Shown here one piece after another: positions 1-10,700 of a stretch of DNA of 64,000 nucleotides (the stretch's first letter is position 1; each line of letters opens with the position of its first letter). This DNA comes from Blastopirellula sediminis (GTDB taxonomy: Bacteria; Planctomycetota; Planctomycetia; Pirellulales; Pirellulaceae), in the NCBI RefSeq assembly GCF_020966755.1, contig NZ_JAJKFT010000004.1:682001-746000 (forward strand), written 5' to 3'. The position numbers were made by a program, and so were the translations under genes. The notes under the pieces were generated by a model, which had not been told where the DNA came from, did no database searches, and saw nothing but the letters and a program-made list of their open reading frames with translations.

Positions 1-666
1 GGTGTTGCTGGTGCCGTCGACGATATCTCGAAACTTAAAGCTCTTGTTGTAAACGAAGATGCCGCCGCCATCGGCGCTGCCGGTGTTGGAGTTGCGGCCG
101 TTGCAGCCGACGTAGGTCGCGCGAGCGACTCCTTCATCGCGACGGTAGCGGTTGCTGTACGTCGTACCGTTCCCATCGGTGAATGAACCGTCGCTGAATG
201 ACGTGAACAACTCATTGGCCGAACTCGGGCAGTTCCAGACTTCCAGAAAGCTACTCGTCGCGTATACGAAGCCTTGATACTGAGTCGGATAGCCGGAAAC
301 CGGAGTTGATCCGGGAAGGTCGCCGAGGGCGTTCAAGATTTCATACAGCTTCACTTTGCTGGCGCCGAGCGCGTCGTACTCGTTGTTCAACTCCATGAAA
401 GGAAACAAGTCGACGTTCCACGCGAACTCAGGATTGCCGGCATCCGAAACGACGGAATCGGGAAAGCCGGTTGGGAAACTCCCATAGGTGTCATGGTGGT
501 TGTGCGCGGCAATCGCAATCTGCTTCAGATTGTTGGTGCACGACATCCGTCGCGCCGCTTCGCGCGCTTGTTGGACGGCAGGTAAAAGCAAGGCAATTAA
601 GACGCCGATGATGGCAATTACGACAAGTAGTTCAACTAATGTGAACCCGCGAGACCGACATTTCAT
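1..666 (-). CDS. DUF1559 prepilin-like protein, 3' end cut by window edge
   Basis: The reading frame is open from the ATG at 666 to the window edge (222 codons), so the C-terminus is missing. The first 40 residues carry the type II/IV prepilin cleavage and methylation signature ([24 protein letters not shown]) followed by [18 protein letters not shown], which is diagnostic of planctomycete DUF1559 proteins. These are pseudopilin-like secreted proteins of unknown function, found in many copies per genome. The visible part ends in a DGTSNT segment that normally precedes the C-terminal H-x9-DG motif. The gene is divergent from the regulator starting at 853, sharing a 186-nt promoter region. Family assignment is sure; the role is unknown. 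Confidence 0.93.
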   Translation of the reverse strand, partial: MKCRSRGFTLVELLVVIAIIGVLIALLLPAVQQAREAARRMSCTNNLKQIAIAAHNHHDTYGSFPTGFPDSVVSDAGNPEFAWNVDLFPFMELNNEYDALGASKVKLYEILNALGDLPGSTPVSGYPTQYQGFVYATSSFLEVWNCPSSANELFTSFSDGSFTDGNGTTYSNRYRRDEGVARATYVGCNGRNSNTGSADGGGIFVYNKSFKFRDIVDGTSNT

Positions 667-852
667 GAAAATCTCCACAGACCAAAAGGCCCCAAAAAAG
701 AAGAATGGTATGAAACGACTTGTTAGGAATCCGCCTGGCGCTCCGTGCCCCTTCCGTCAGAAAAATTGATTGCAATGCAGGGATGACAGCCGTATTGTAA
801 ATTTGCAGAAGCACGATTTCGGGAAAATCAGTATCGTTTTTAGGAAAGCCGG

Positions 853-2019
853 ATGGGCAAGCGATCGAAACGAATTGCTTTAATGCTTGACCTGAACTGG
901 CCCTACAAGCGACATGCGAGCGTCTATGCCGGCACCCAGAAATACGTCGAAGAGCAGGGGTGGGAGTCAGTCATCGACGAATATGTGTACGATTCGATCT
1001 CTTCGGCTCGGAATAAGGGAGAGGTTCCCTACGATGGCATCATCGCCAGAGCGTCGAAGCTACTTGCCGAACGGACCCGTAACTTGGAACTACCGGTCGT
1101 TAACGTCTGGTCGAGTTCCCCTGTTCGCGACTTACTACCTAGCGTATTTCCGGACTATGAAGCGTCCGGTCACATGCGGGCCGAACATCTATTGTCACGC
1201 GGCCTGCGAAAGTTCGCTTGCTTGGGATGTCGAACCGACTCGTCCGACGTCTTCGAGATCGCCGCGTTTCAAAATGCGGTTCAAGAGTACGGTTACGCGT
1301 GTCAAACGGCCTGGATTCCACTTGCGTTTTCCCAGACGCTAAAGAAGTGGAAAGACTCGGCGGAGACGATCGACGCTTGGATGCAGCGGTGGAGTTCACC
1401 CATTGGCGTCTTTGTCGGCGGCGATCAACTGGGCCGCATGGTCGTCCAAAAATGTCGTGAACGAGGTTTGCGAGTTCCTGAAGACGTGGCGATTATCGCA
1501 GGACGCAATGAAGAAGTGCTCTGCGAACGGCCTAGCCCGTCCATCACGAGCGTCGAAATGGGATTTGAGCGGGTCGGTTACGAAGCGGCGCGACTGTTGG
1601 GGCATTTGATGGACGGGGGCGAACCGCCTCGCAGGCCCTTATTGCTTCAGCCAGAGGGACTCGTCGTCCGCGAGTCGACCGATTTTTTCGCCGTCCAAGA
1701 CGAGTTAGTCGCCGCAGCCCTGGAGTTTATCGCCAAGAACAGTCACAGCCGGATTGGTCAGGATGACGTCGCACGTGCGCTCGCCGTCGAAACGCGAACC
1801 TTGCAAAACCGGTTTCGCAAGGTCTTGGGACAGCCGATCGCCGCGACTGTTCGCAAGGTCCGACTGGAGCGAGCGAAACGAGAACTGGCGCAAACGGACC
1901 GCTCGCTGAAGAACATTGCTCGCGATGTTGGCTTCGGTTCGCCGATGCGAATGTACGAGCTGTTCAAGCGAGAGTTAGGCGTCACGCCGATCGAGTTTCG
2001 GCGGCAACGGAGAATCTGA
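853..2019 (+). CDS. XylR-type AraC-family transcriptional regulator
   Basis: A 388-residue cytoplasmic regulator. Residues about 8-275 form a LacI/periplasmic-binding-like sensor fold, including the conserved VPEDVAIIAG segment and the later FERVGYEAARLL segment. Residues about 285-388 are an AraC-type double helix-turn-helix ending in FGSPMRMYELFKRELGVTP. It matches two other regulators in this window (32821-33969 and 54656-55843) in the same two-part layout, like E. coli XylR. A good ribosome-binding site (AGGAAA) lies about 7 nt before the ATG. Family members bind a sugar in the sensor domain and activate catabolic genes. The effector here is unknown; the nearest gene is the divergent DUF1559 gene. 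Confidence 0.93.
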   Translation: MGKRSKRIALMLDLNWPYKRHASVYAGTQKYVEEQGWESVIDEYVYDSISSARNKGEVPYDGIIARASKLLAERTRNLELPVVNVWSSSPVRDLLPSVFPDYEASGHMRAEHLLSRGLRKFACLGCRTDSSDVFEIAAFQNAVQEYGYACQTAWIPLAFSQTLKKWKDSAETIDAWMQRWSSPIGVFVGGDQLGRMVVQKCRERGLRVPEDVAIIAGRNEEVLCERPSPSITSVEMGFERVGYEAARLLGHLMDGGEPPRRPLLLQPEGLVVRESTDFFAVQDELVAAALEFIAKNSHSRIGQDDVARALAVETRTLQNRFRKVLGQPIAATVRKVRLERAKRELAQTDRSLKNIARDVGFGSPMRMYELFKRELGVTPIEFRRQRRI

Positions 2020-2388
2020 GCTGATTTCATATGCTTAGAAAATCGGAATGAAGTTGACTTTTCCAGATATCGAGGATGAGGCCAGTACACGATTCGTCAC
2101 AGGCATAATGGCGAAATCATTGTCGCACAAGAGGTTGCGTAAGCGGGAGAAAACCGATATCTCTGTCTCCAATTTGTGGCGAAAAGAGTTGGCGAATATT
2201 AGGGCTTGGTTTAATGGTATGAGTCCTGTAGACGATTCTTAAAACTAGTTTCTCAGACTGCCCAATTCGGGGTAATATTAGTCCCGTCACGGCGAGTGGC
2301 ACCTGATTCAAAAGAGGACTTAAGGATTACCGCGGACGCCGCCACTAGTTCTGATTTGTAGTGTTCGCAAGACCAGGGTTACCTCCCA
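2020..2388. other. Gene-poor spacer with no supported feature
   Basis: This spacer of about 370 bases lies between the regulator and the nuclease-like gene. It is visibly more AT-rich than its surroundings. A 64-codon frame at 2048-2242 has no ribosome-binding site and no recognisable product. I see no tRNA, hairpin terminator or repeat. It may be remnant DNA that arrived with the downstream foreign-looking gene. Confidence 0.5.
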
Positions 2389-3348
2389 ATGAGTGAGTCG
2401 TTGACGATGTCCGGAAATGCTACAGAATCCGAAATTGCTGCTTTGGACGCCAGGGTGGGTGACCTTTCAAGGAGACTGCATGCCGTCAATGAGGCGATTT
2501 ACTCCGCAAACTCGAAAAGAGGGGTCAGGTGGTGTATCGTCTCATACTACTCGGTCGCGCTATTTGCAAACGGCTTGGTCGACAGGTTGGTGTTTTGGCG
2601 AAGTGGCGTGCTGTTAATGGTGTCAATTTGTGTTGGCGCATTGGGGTTTATCGCTGCTGACATAATTACGTCGCACCGTACATTCAGCATCGTCTCGGGC
2701 ATTGCATGCACAGTGTTTGGGTTGCTTGCCGGGTACTTTCTGTTGTTCTGCGTAAACATGCAAGAAGCTAGACGCAGGCATGAAGATTTGTCCCTCGAAT
2801 TCCAACGTCTCAACGATCAGATAAAGACGCTACGAAATGAAAGCAAAGACCTTACTTCGGAGATGATGCAGGTGCAAGCTCACCGCCAATTACTAGTTGA
2901 GCACCTTGAAGATCAGCGGAAACTGCGCTCGATGGAATATCGACGGAACCAACTTTTTCAGCGCAATTGGCGAGCAATGCGAAGCGTCGAATTTGAAGAG
3001 TATCTCGAAGAAGTCCTTCAACTGCTTGGCTATACGATCGAGACAACTGCAATAACTGGTGACCAGGGCGTGGACCTTATCGCGGTCAAGCAGGGAATCA
3101 GAATCGCTATTCAGGTCAAGGGATATTTGAACAGCGTTTCGAACTCTGCTATCCAAGAAGCTTTTGCTGGTATGGCCCACTACAAATGTGATTGTTGCGC
3201 CGCGATCACCAACAGTCGATTTACAAATGGGGCTATCCAGCTTGCGCAAAGCACTGGTTGCATTCTTGTTCACGAAGATAACTTTCGCGATTTTGTAATG
3301 GGACAGCTGGACCTCGTGCAAATGGCCAGAGGAAGATACGGTAAGTAA
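2389..3348 (+). CDS. Membrane-anchored Mrr-like restriction endonuclease-fold protein
   Basis: A 319-residue protein with three visible parts. Residues about 48-122 hold two or three hydrophobic membrane segments. Residues about 123-190 are highly charged and likely coiled coil. Residues about 195-310 form an Mrr_cat/PD-(D/E)xK nuclease domain with the motif GDQGVDL (Asp229) followed by IQVK (Gln242, Lys244). This QxK variant is typical of Mrr-type nucleases that cut foreign or modified DNA. The domain probably faces the cytoplasm. No methyltransferase or partner gene is adjacent. Base and codon use are less GC-rich than in neighbouring genes, suggesting transfer. The start is uncertain: neither ATG 2389 nor ATG 2407 has a good ribosome-binding site. 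A defence role is inference. Confidence 0.82.
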   Translation: MSESLTMSGNATESEIAALDARVGDLSRRLHAVNEAIYSANSKRGVRWCIVSYYSVALFANGLVDRLVFWRSGVLLMVSICVGALGFIAADIITSHRTFSIVSGIACTVFGLLAGYFLLFCVNMQEARRRHEDLSLEFQRLNDQIKTLRNESKDLTSEMMQVQAHRQLLVEHLEDQRKLRSMEYRRNQLFQRNWRAMRSVEFEEYLEEVLQLLGYTIETTAITGDQGVDLIAVKQGIRIAIQVKGYLNSVSNSAIQEAFAGMAHYKCDCCAAITNSRFTNGAIQLAQSTGCILVHEDNFRDFVMGQLDLVQMARGRYGK

Positions 3349-3547
3349 ATAGACGCCGCTTCTAATCGCGGGATTAACGCAAAATGCGAAAACCATAGTT
3401 GCAGGTTAGAGAGGCGTTTAGTTGGTCTAGAGAGTGTTAGCGACCTGCTAAGCGTCGCGAAGGCGCCATGCCTCGTCTACGACTTACTGCTCATTGGAAG
3501 AACAGTTCAGTCGTAGTTGATCGGTTTCTTTTGGTGCCGGGTTGCGA

Positions 3548-6007
3548 CTACGGGGTATTGGCGGGCTGGGTACGAGTTCGATAGAGGAACGCGTCTGACG
3601 TCAGCAGCGAAGTCAGCAGCGCATTCATGCTCCCGTCATTCTCTTTGTAAGCCCGATGGGCTTCTTGCAAGACCGGGGCGTCGTTTAGCGTTTCGTTGCG
3701 ACCCATCCAGAAGCGGAAGGCATGGCGGACGAAGACTTGTTCGACTCGTTCGCTTTCGGCCAGTTTCTCGATTAAGTCAATCGCGTTGTCGACTTTGCCG
3801 TCGAGATTCGGATCGCCGGAGTCGATGATTACGCCGCTGGCGTCGACCGGCTGGTTGAGTTCCGTCGTGCGGTGGAGGCCGGCGTGGTTGAACATCTCGA
3901 ACGGCAAGCCGAGCGGATCCATCTTGCGGTGACAGGTCCAGCAGTAGGTTTCTTGGGTCACCCGCATCCGATCACGGAGCGTATGGTCCGGTTCGTCGGG
4001 GAGCATCGCGTCGACGGTGATCGGCACGTCGGGAATGCCGCCGCCGAGAAGGCGTTCGCGAATCCAGCGCCCGCGGCGGATGGCGTGATTGTCCATCGCG
4101 TCGGAGTGGGAAACGAGCCAGCTGGGATGGGTCAGAATACCGAGACGTTCTCCTTCGGGCGCGGTGGCGAGGATGCGTTCCGGCTGCATCGATCCGGATC
4201 CGAAACTTCGTCGGCTGACACGAGCGAAAATCTGGGGCCCGGAAAGTTCGGCGTAGTCGACTTTGTGATTGACGTTGTTCTTCTTCTTGAAGTCGGCCGG
4301 TTTGCCGCCAGGGTGCTCCTGAAGCCAGGCTTCGAGCGCCTCTTTCTCTTTCTTGAGCGATGCGGCGATCTCTTGCTGTGACCGTTTGGTGCCGAAGTAG
4401 AGTCTGTCTCCTTTGGTGGCGACAACTTTGTCGGTCGTCAGGAGACGCTTCAGCACGTCCTTGTCTTCCTGCAGTATCAACTCGACCAGACGATCGGTGC
4501 TGGCCGTCGCGTCAAACATGGCGCTGTAGTGGGCGTTGCCGGATCCGGCGCCACTATCGGCCAGTGCTTTGGTGTCTTTGCAGATGTAGCCGCCCTGGTC
4601 GTAGTCGAAATAGTCACGGAAGAACTGCAGTACGCGCGGCTTACGAATGCTGTCGTCCGCCAATATCCGCTCGACTTCCCGCTTCACATCGTCTTGGGTG
4701 CGCATGCGCCCTGCGAGGATCGCGGTGCGGAGTTGTTCGTCCGGCTTGATGTAACAAAGGGCATGGTTAACGGCGAGGCCAAGTTCCCAATCTTGCAGCA
4801 TCACGCGACCGTATTGGTCGGGCTGGCCATATTCGACCAGTTCTGGACGGAAAAGAGCGTCACGATCAAGGAAGATCGACGACAATCCCAGGACGGCGCC
4901 GTCTTCTTTGCCAAGCTTGTCGATCGACTGTTGTGCTATCGACAGGTACGCTTCCGACTCTTGCTTGCTGGGAGGACGGAAGGTTACCGCTTCAAACAAA
5001 TAGTCGACGGCGGCCCTCAGACGCTGCTCGTCCACTTCCTCCGCTTCGAGCAGATCTTTGACCGGCGTCAGCGGACGAACGACCTTTGTGCTGTAGACGA
5101 GCGAAGTGGGGAGGCCGCGAATGTCTCCATCCCATTTGGCGACGACCGATTGCGTATCGTCACTGATCTGATAGGGCTCGGCGATGCTGAGTGGGCCGTA
5201 AGCCATATAGCGAAGGATGTCGTCCGCCATGCCGAGGACCTGCGTCGCTTCGGCGCTGTTGACGGTGTAGAAGTCGGGGTAGTTCTCCAGGCCGTGAGCG
5301 CGGGCCGAAGAGAGAACGGCCGGGACGCTTTTCACCGCGGTCGCATAGGCGACGGTTCCCCCTTGCCACTTGGTGATCCGATCAACGCCGAAGTAGAGCT
5401 TCAGTTCGCCGCCATGGTTGGTCGGAACGGCGTCGCCGTGGGTGCGCAGACCCGGCTTGCGCGGATCGTAGGTCGGTTCGGTATTGATCAGTTCGTTGAG
5501 CCGCGTGATATGTTCCTGCGGCGTGACGCGCCAGATGCGAGCCGGCGAAGAAGTGGGGCGAAGCTGAATTCCTTCCGGGAGCGGACCGAAGAGGAGGTTG
5601 TGATCGACGAAGTTTCCTTTGTTCGGATCGAGCTGGGCTTGAAAGCCCCCTTTGTCTTTGAGGACGTCGGTCAGCTGGTCGACGATCCAGTCGGCGAACT
5701 GGAGCCGCTCGATCACTTCCGGCTGCTCCTCTTCCTTGGGAGGCATTTCCTGCAAAGCGACCTGCGCCCAAACGCGGGTCCAGATGTCGGCGTTCACTTC
5801 GTCGACCGGACCGAGACCTTCCAGCGTCAGGTCCCCTTCCGGGAGCGTTTCGCCGTGACAGTCGACGCAGTGCCGCGTGAGAAACGGCTCGACGAAGCCG
5901 CGAAAGTCTTTCTCGACTTTCTGGCCGGGGACGTAGGTCTCGCCGGCGGCGGCCGAAGTGAGACAGCACCCCAGGAGGACCGCCAAGGCGTATCCAACCT
6001 TGCTCAT
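3548..6007 (-). CDS. DUF1592 domain protein with two CxxCH motifs
   Basis: An 819-residue exported protein. It has an N-terminal signal peptide (hydrophobic residues 5-21), then a planctomycete cytochrome c-like CVDCH motif at residues 47-51, followed by DUF1587, DUF1592, DUF1588 and DUF1585-type regions. A second motif, [12 protein letters not shown], lies near residue 687. Both CxxCH motifs could bind covalent heme. This family is expanded in planctomycetes, and its reaction is not established. The ATG overlaps the stop of the upstream DUF1552 gene by 4 nt (ATGA), so the two are translationally coupled. A comparable protein lies at 22787-25228. Domain assignment is strong; function is unknown. 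Confidence 0.93.
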   Translation of the reverse strand: MSKVGYALAVLLGCCLTSAAAGETYVPGQKVEKDFRGFVEPFLTRHCVDCHGETLPEGDLTLEGLGPVDEVNADIWTRVWAQVALQEMPPKEEEQPEVIERLQFADWIVDQLTDVLKDKGGFQAQLDPNKGNFVDHNLLFGPLPEGIQLRPTSSPARIWRVTPQEHITRLNELINTEPTYDPRKPGLRTHGDAVPTNHGGELKLYFGVDRITKWQGGTVAYATAVKSVPAVLSSARAHGLENYPDFYTVNSAEATQVLGMADDILRYMAYGPLSIAEPYQISDDTQSVVAKWDGDIRGLPTSLVYSTKVVRPLTPVKDLLEAEEVDEQRLRAAVDYLFEAVTFRPPSKQESEAYLSIAQQSIDKLGKEDGAVLGLSSIFLDRDALFRPELVEYGQPDQYGRVMLQDWELGLAVNHALCYIKPDEQLRTAILAGRMRTQDDVKREVERILADDSIRKPRVLQFFRDYFDYDQGGYICKDTKALADSGAGSGNAHYSAMFDATASTDRLVELILQEDKDVLKRLLTTDKVVATKGDRLYFGTKRSQQEIAASLKKEKEALEAWLQEHPGGKPADFKKKNNVNHKVDYAELSGPQIFARVSRRSFGSGSMQPERILATAPEGERLGILTHPSWLVSHSDAMDNHAIRRGRWIRERLLGGGIPDVPITVDAMLPDEPDHTLRDRMRVTQETYCWTCHRKMDPLGLPFEMFNHAGLHRTTELNQPVDASGVIIDSGDPNLDGKVDNAIDLIEKLAESERVEQVFVRHAFRFWMGRNETLNDAPVLQEAHRAYKENDGSMNALLTSLLTSDAFLYRTRTQPANTP

Positions 6008-7323
6008 GCCAGCACTTCCTTCAGCGGACCGTTGGTCGAATCGAATTTCTGGGCGAGCTTCTCGCTCATGTTGTAGCGATCGCAGTTAACCCCGGCGGCG
6101 TTCATGATCGCCGTGTAAAGAGAGTTGATCGGACGCGTCCCGTCGAGTTGCGTGAAGCGGCCGGTCTTGAACGCGCCGTCGAAGTTGCCGAGCAGCATCA
6201 CGGGCCAGTTGGCGCCGCTGGTGTGCTGACTGTCGGCGTTGTTGCTGGTGTAGACGATCAACGTGTGATCCATCATCGTGCCGCTTCCTTCCGGAATGCT
6301 TTCGAGCGATTCGATGATCTTCACGAGCATACGGCAGTTGTACTGACGGATCTTAACCCAGATCGGATTGTTGGGCTGATCCATGTGCCCCAGGTTATGA
6401 CCCTGTTGATCGATCCCCAGTCCCTTCCAGGCGCCAAAGATTTCGCCGCGACCGGAACCGATCGTCAGCGTGTTGGTGATGCCGGAGGTCAGGGCCGAAA
6501 TGCCAAGGTCGAGCAGCGCGTCATGCCAGTCGGTTTCGAACTCGGGCTTGGTATATCGCTCGTCTACGGCCGGGGCGAACTTGCGCAGATGATCCGAAAC
6601 GGTGTCGAGCCGCTCACGCAGGCCGTTAATGTCTTTGAAGCCGTCGACGTACTGGCGATAGCGCTGCTGGTCGGCGACCGGAAGCGACTCGCCTTTGGCG
6701 GCGGCTAGTTTTTCGATCTGGTCGAAGGCGTTCGAGCGGGCCTCGTGCTGACGGCGGATATCGCCGGTCGAGATGCCGCCGTAGAGCATCTGGTAGAGCT
6801 GATTCGGATTCGAGTACATAAAGACCGGCTGACCGGCGCCGCTGGCCGAGAGGGTCGCGAGAGTCGGCTTGGCCGTCATGTTCTCCATCGAGTCCATGCC
6901 GATGCAAAGATGCGGCAACAGCGTTTGCGGCAGGACCTTGCTCAATTCGTAGTCGATCGTCGCGGCGCTGGGAGGAACGCCATCGCCGCCACGATAACCG
7001 CCGAGCGCGCCGAAGAAGGCGCTATGGGAGGGGCTGGTATGTTTGCCATGCAGACCGTTGATGATATGCAGGCGTTCTTTGTACGGTTCGAGTGGGCTGA
7101 TCGGATCGGGGAGTTTCACGCCGGCCAGGGAGCCGCTGTTTTTCATCCCTTGGGGGACGCAGGTTGCCGGATCGAAGCCTTGATTCTGCAGGAAGAAGAT
7201 GACGCGTTTCGGCTGCGACGTTTGGCCGCTGGAGGCGAAGAGACGCTCGGCTGACAGGGGAAGGCCCAAAGCGGCCCCGGCTCCTGTCGCCACGGCTTGC
7301 AGCATTCTTCTACGGTCCAGCAT
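6004..7323 (-). CDS. DUF1552 domain protein (DUF1592 partner)
   Basis: A 439-residue protein with a twin-arginine-like start ([19 protein letters not shown]), so probable Tat export. The body matches DUF1552: residues such as [18 protein letters not shown] near the N-terminus and [20 protein letters not shown] near the C-terminus. DUF1552 proteins occur next to DUF1592 proteins in planctomycetes and have an alkaline-phosphatase/sulfatase-like flavour, but no known substrate. It is the first gene of a two-gene operon and overlaps the next by 4 nt. The spacer 7324-7648 should carry its promoter. A second, diverged copy lies at 21389-22783. Confidence 0.92.
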   Translation of the reverse strand: MLDRRRMLQAVATGAGAALGLPLSAERLFASSGQTSQPKRVIFFLQNQGFDPATCVPQGMKNSGSLAGVKLPDPISPLEPYKERLHIINGLHGKHTSPSHSAFFGALGGYRGGDGVPPSAATIDYELSKVLPQTLLPHLCIGMDSMENMTAKPTLATLSASGAGQPVFMYSNPNQLYQMLYGGISTGDIRRQHEARSNAFDQIEKLAAAKGESLPVADQQRYRQYVDGFKDINGLRERLDTVSDHLRKFAPAVDERYTKPEFETDWHDALLDLGISALTSGITNTLTIGSGRGEIFGAWKGLGIDQQGHNLGHMDQPNNPIWVKIRQYNCRMLVKIIESLESIPEGSGTMMDHTLIVYTSNNADSQHTSGANWPVMLLGNFDGAFKTGRFTQLDGTRPINSLYTAIMNAAGVNCDRYNMSEKLAQKFDSTNGPLKEVLA

Positions 7324-7648
7324 GTTCGCTCCTTCTACGAAGTGAAGTGACGGTCGTCTTCGGTCGGCGCAGGGAAAGTCTTGCGGAGGGAAAACCAGCG
7401 ATTCTCTGTCCCCTTGGGGTTAGGGGGAGATCACCGGCAAAGATACGGCAAATCGGGAGTGTTTCGGGCAGGGGGGCGACTTTTGAGTATATCGATCCCA
7501 CGACGGGGAGACTACAGAATTCGGCCGAAAGCGCAACGGAAGATCGATGCAATTGCCATGCGGAATCAGCACAAGCACATTTTTTGCAACGTCGTGAGAG
7601 ATCGCCATACTCTAGCGGGGGCGACGGTGAGGCTCGGACCAAGAAAGC
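7324..7648. other. Promoter-bearing spacer of the DUF1552-DUF1592 operon
   Basis: About 325 bases between the terminator of the giant surface-protein gene and the start of the DUF1552 gene. It must contain the promoter for the minus-strand operon. I could not single out convincing -35 and -10 boxes. Short frames here have no coding features. Confidence 0.5.
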
Positions 7649-7684
7649 AAAAAGCCGGCTGGCGATCAGTCGCCAGCCGGCTTT
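7649..7684 (-). terminator. Rho-independent terminator of the giant surface-protein gene
   Basis: A perfect 15-bp stem (7651-7665 with 7670-7684) closes a 4-nt loop. On the minus strand it is followed by a T run (A run at 7649-7653 on the plus strand). It lies 22 nt past the stop codon at 7707. Confidence 0.93.
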
Positions 7685-7706
7685 ATTTCGGTTTTGCCGT
7701 GTGGGA

Positions 7707-10700
7707 TTAGAAGACGAACAGTTCGTCCAGCTCGTCCTCTTCCTCGGTGAACAGGGCGTCCACCGTTTCAAAGTTTTCGCTGTCGCCGGTTAGCGAGTCG
7801 AGCAGCTGCTCGTCGACCAGTTCCCCGTCCAGCGACTGCTGGGCGACCACTTCCGCGTCGACCGCCTGGTAGGTAGTCGACTCGACCGACATGGTCGTCG
7901 TCGAGGTAACGTCGCTCGGGATCCAGAAGACCGGGGCGGCCGAGACCGATTCCCCTTCGATCGCGACGCCGCCGCTGATCATCGACTCCGAATCGTCGCT
8001 GGCAACCGGCGAAACGACCTCGAAGTACGAGGTGCTCGCGGCCGGCGCCGGAGCGGTCGACTCCGCCACTTCTTCCGCTTCCAGCGTGAAGCTGGACGTC
8101 GAAGGCGCCGAGGTACCGATCTTCTTGATGATCTGCGTCAGGTCGAGCAGGCTGACGACGCCGTCATGGTCGAAGTCAAAAGCCCACGCGACGTCCGACG
8201 GCAGGTTGAACAAGTTGCCGATCTGGCGAATGACCAGCGCCAAGTCGAGCAACGTGACGGCGCCGTCATGATCCAAGTCGGCCGCTTCTTCCCAGGACGA
8301 GCCATGCGACGGAGTCGGCAAGTTGATCTCGGGGAACTCGATTACCGGCGTCGGGTTTTGCGGCGGCGCGTCGGCGACCGGCGGATCGAAGTTGCCGACG
8401 ATCGGCAGGCCGTTGTTGTTGCCGAACATCGCGTATTGATCCGGACCGAACGGATCGGTCAGGAACTTCGCCACGTTCCGGCCCAGCGGATCTTCCGAAG
8501 GCGGAATCATGCGATCCGGGTTTTCCCAGATCGGGCGAGCGACGCCGTTTTCGTCGCTGTCCGAAATCAACAGGAACCATTCCGCCTGACTGCTCGACGA
8601 GTTCTGTTGATCGGGGACAAACAGGCCGAGGTCTTCGACCCCGTCCGAGTTGAAGTCGGCCGAGACCGGACGTTCACGCACCCCTTCGAATCCGAACCAG
8701 AAGGTTTGGTCCGCCTTGCCGTCCCAGCCGTTTTCAACGCCGCCGGTCAGATCCAGGAAGAACTTGTCGTCTCGCCAGACGCCGAGATCGTCAAAGCCGT
8801 CGCCGTCCCAATCGCCGACGATCGGCTTGCCGACCAATTGCGTGTAGATCGGCGTATCGATCTGGTTGTCGTGGTTGGTGTCGATCCAGAAGGTGCCGGT
8901 TTCGCCGACGTAGACGCCGACTTCGTCACCGTTGTCGGCGTTGCCGTCAAAGTTGCCCGCGACCGGTAGGCCGTTGACCTGAATGTTCTGGATGACCGTC
9001 GCGTCAGGTGCTCCGTCGTTGTCAAAGTCGAACTGGAAGCGGAACTTGCCGTTCACCTTGCCGTAGACCGCCAGGCGATCGAAGCCGTCGGCGACGCTGC
9101 CGGCGCTGGGCGTGAACTGCCCGGCGAAGACGTCGTCGGTGCTGAAGCCGATCGCGAAGGTGAGGTCTTCGTTGGTGTCGTCCGAGTTCTCGGTGTCGAC
9201 CATGAAGTTGCCGTTGATGTCGATCAGCGTCGTGCCGTAGCTGGTGACGCCGATTTCGGGATGGCTGTCGATCGTGAAGCGAGCCAGGAACGATCCGCCG
9301 GCGACGCCGTTGCCGGTGGCGAACGACGGATCATCTTGCGGTTCGGCCGCGTTGCTCTCGCCGTCCAGCATGTTGCCGGCCGGATCGGTGAGCGAATCGG
9401 CGATCTTCAGCGTGTAGCGATCGTCCGGCAAGGCTTCGAAGAATTCGAGCGTTACCGTCGAACGGGCTACCGAACCGGCAGTCGTGTCGTGCGTGATCGT
9501 GATCGACTTGATCGGGATCAAGCCGTTCGCGTCGCCGATCAGCTGGAACGTGCCGGCCTGCAGCGCGGTCGCATCGGAGATCGCCGGATAGAGGAAGCCG
9601 AAGTCGTCGACCGACGTGGGAGCGACGACGCTGGTGTTGAGCAGCGCGTTGGTGGTCTCATAAACGGCGGCGTCCGGATCAATGATCTGGAGTTCGGCCA
9701 AGTCCGAAGTCCCGACGCCGATCGCGTAAATGTTCTTCGCCACGGCGGCCAAATCGGCGGCTGCCGCGGTGTGGGCGCCCGGCGTACCGGAGAAGCCGTC
9801 AGCGAAGAAGAGGACGGTCGAGTTGGCGAATCCGGAGTTCTCCAGAATCGTCGTCGCGGCTTGCAGACCGGCGGTGTAGTTGGCCGAACCGCCGGCGTTA
9901 ATCGACTCGAGGGCGTTGATCAGGTCGAGCTTGCCGTCGTTGTTGTTGTCGGCGGCGGCCGTGGTGAACTTCGAGCCGATGCTCAAGTCGAGCGAGACCG
10001 CGGTTCCGCTGACCATCACCACCAACGAGACTTTGGCGACGTCGCCCAGTCCCGCGTCGATCAGCTGCTGATTCGCCTTGATGATCGCGGCGATCTCGGC
10101 GTCGAGCTTGGTGTTGTAGATGCCGTCGCCGTTGAGGTCGCCAACCTGCGTGCCGGCAATCGCGCCCAGCGTGCTGGCCGAAGCGTCAATCACAAAGGTG
10201 ACGTCAGGCGAGTTGCCAGTGGCGAACAGCTGGACGCCGGGGCGAATCGGGAGATCGCTGAAGTCGATGTCCAGACTGGTGATCGGCGGAGTCGGACCGT
10301 CGACCGAAGGCTTCGGTGCGAACAGGTCGTAGTCGGGCGAGCCGGTCACGCTGACGTTGTCGATCGTCGGACCTTGCGTGTCGACCATCATTTCGAGCGT
10401 CGTGACGATCGAGATGTTGCCGGCCAGGTCTTCCGAAGTGACCACGATCTGACGGATGCCGTCGAACGCGAAGTAGTTCGGGTTGTTCAGATCGTACTTG
10501 CCGGTCAGGCTCCAGAAGCCGACTTCCGGGTTGCCGTCGTTACCATCGAGCGGCGAAGCGGCGGTTAGACCTTGATAGACGTAATTGCCATTGAGGAAGG
10601 CGATCACATCGGCGGCCGACATGCCGTTCAGCACGGAAAGGGCGGCGCCATCCAGCGGCGTGTCGGTGGCGTACAAGCGGATCACCGAGTTCGACTCAGC

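Noticed and set aside
2048-2242. 64-codon frame after the first regulator
   Set aside because: No ribosome-binding site, no recognisable protein features and AT-rich spacer composition.
4529-6076. Long plus-strand frame of 515 codons opposite the DUF1592 gene
   Set aside because: It is the antisense shadow of a well-supported coding frame, and its translation lacks domain or composition features of a real protein.
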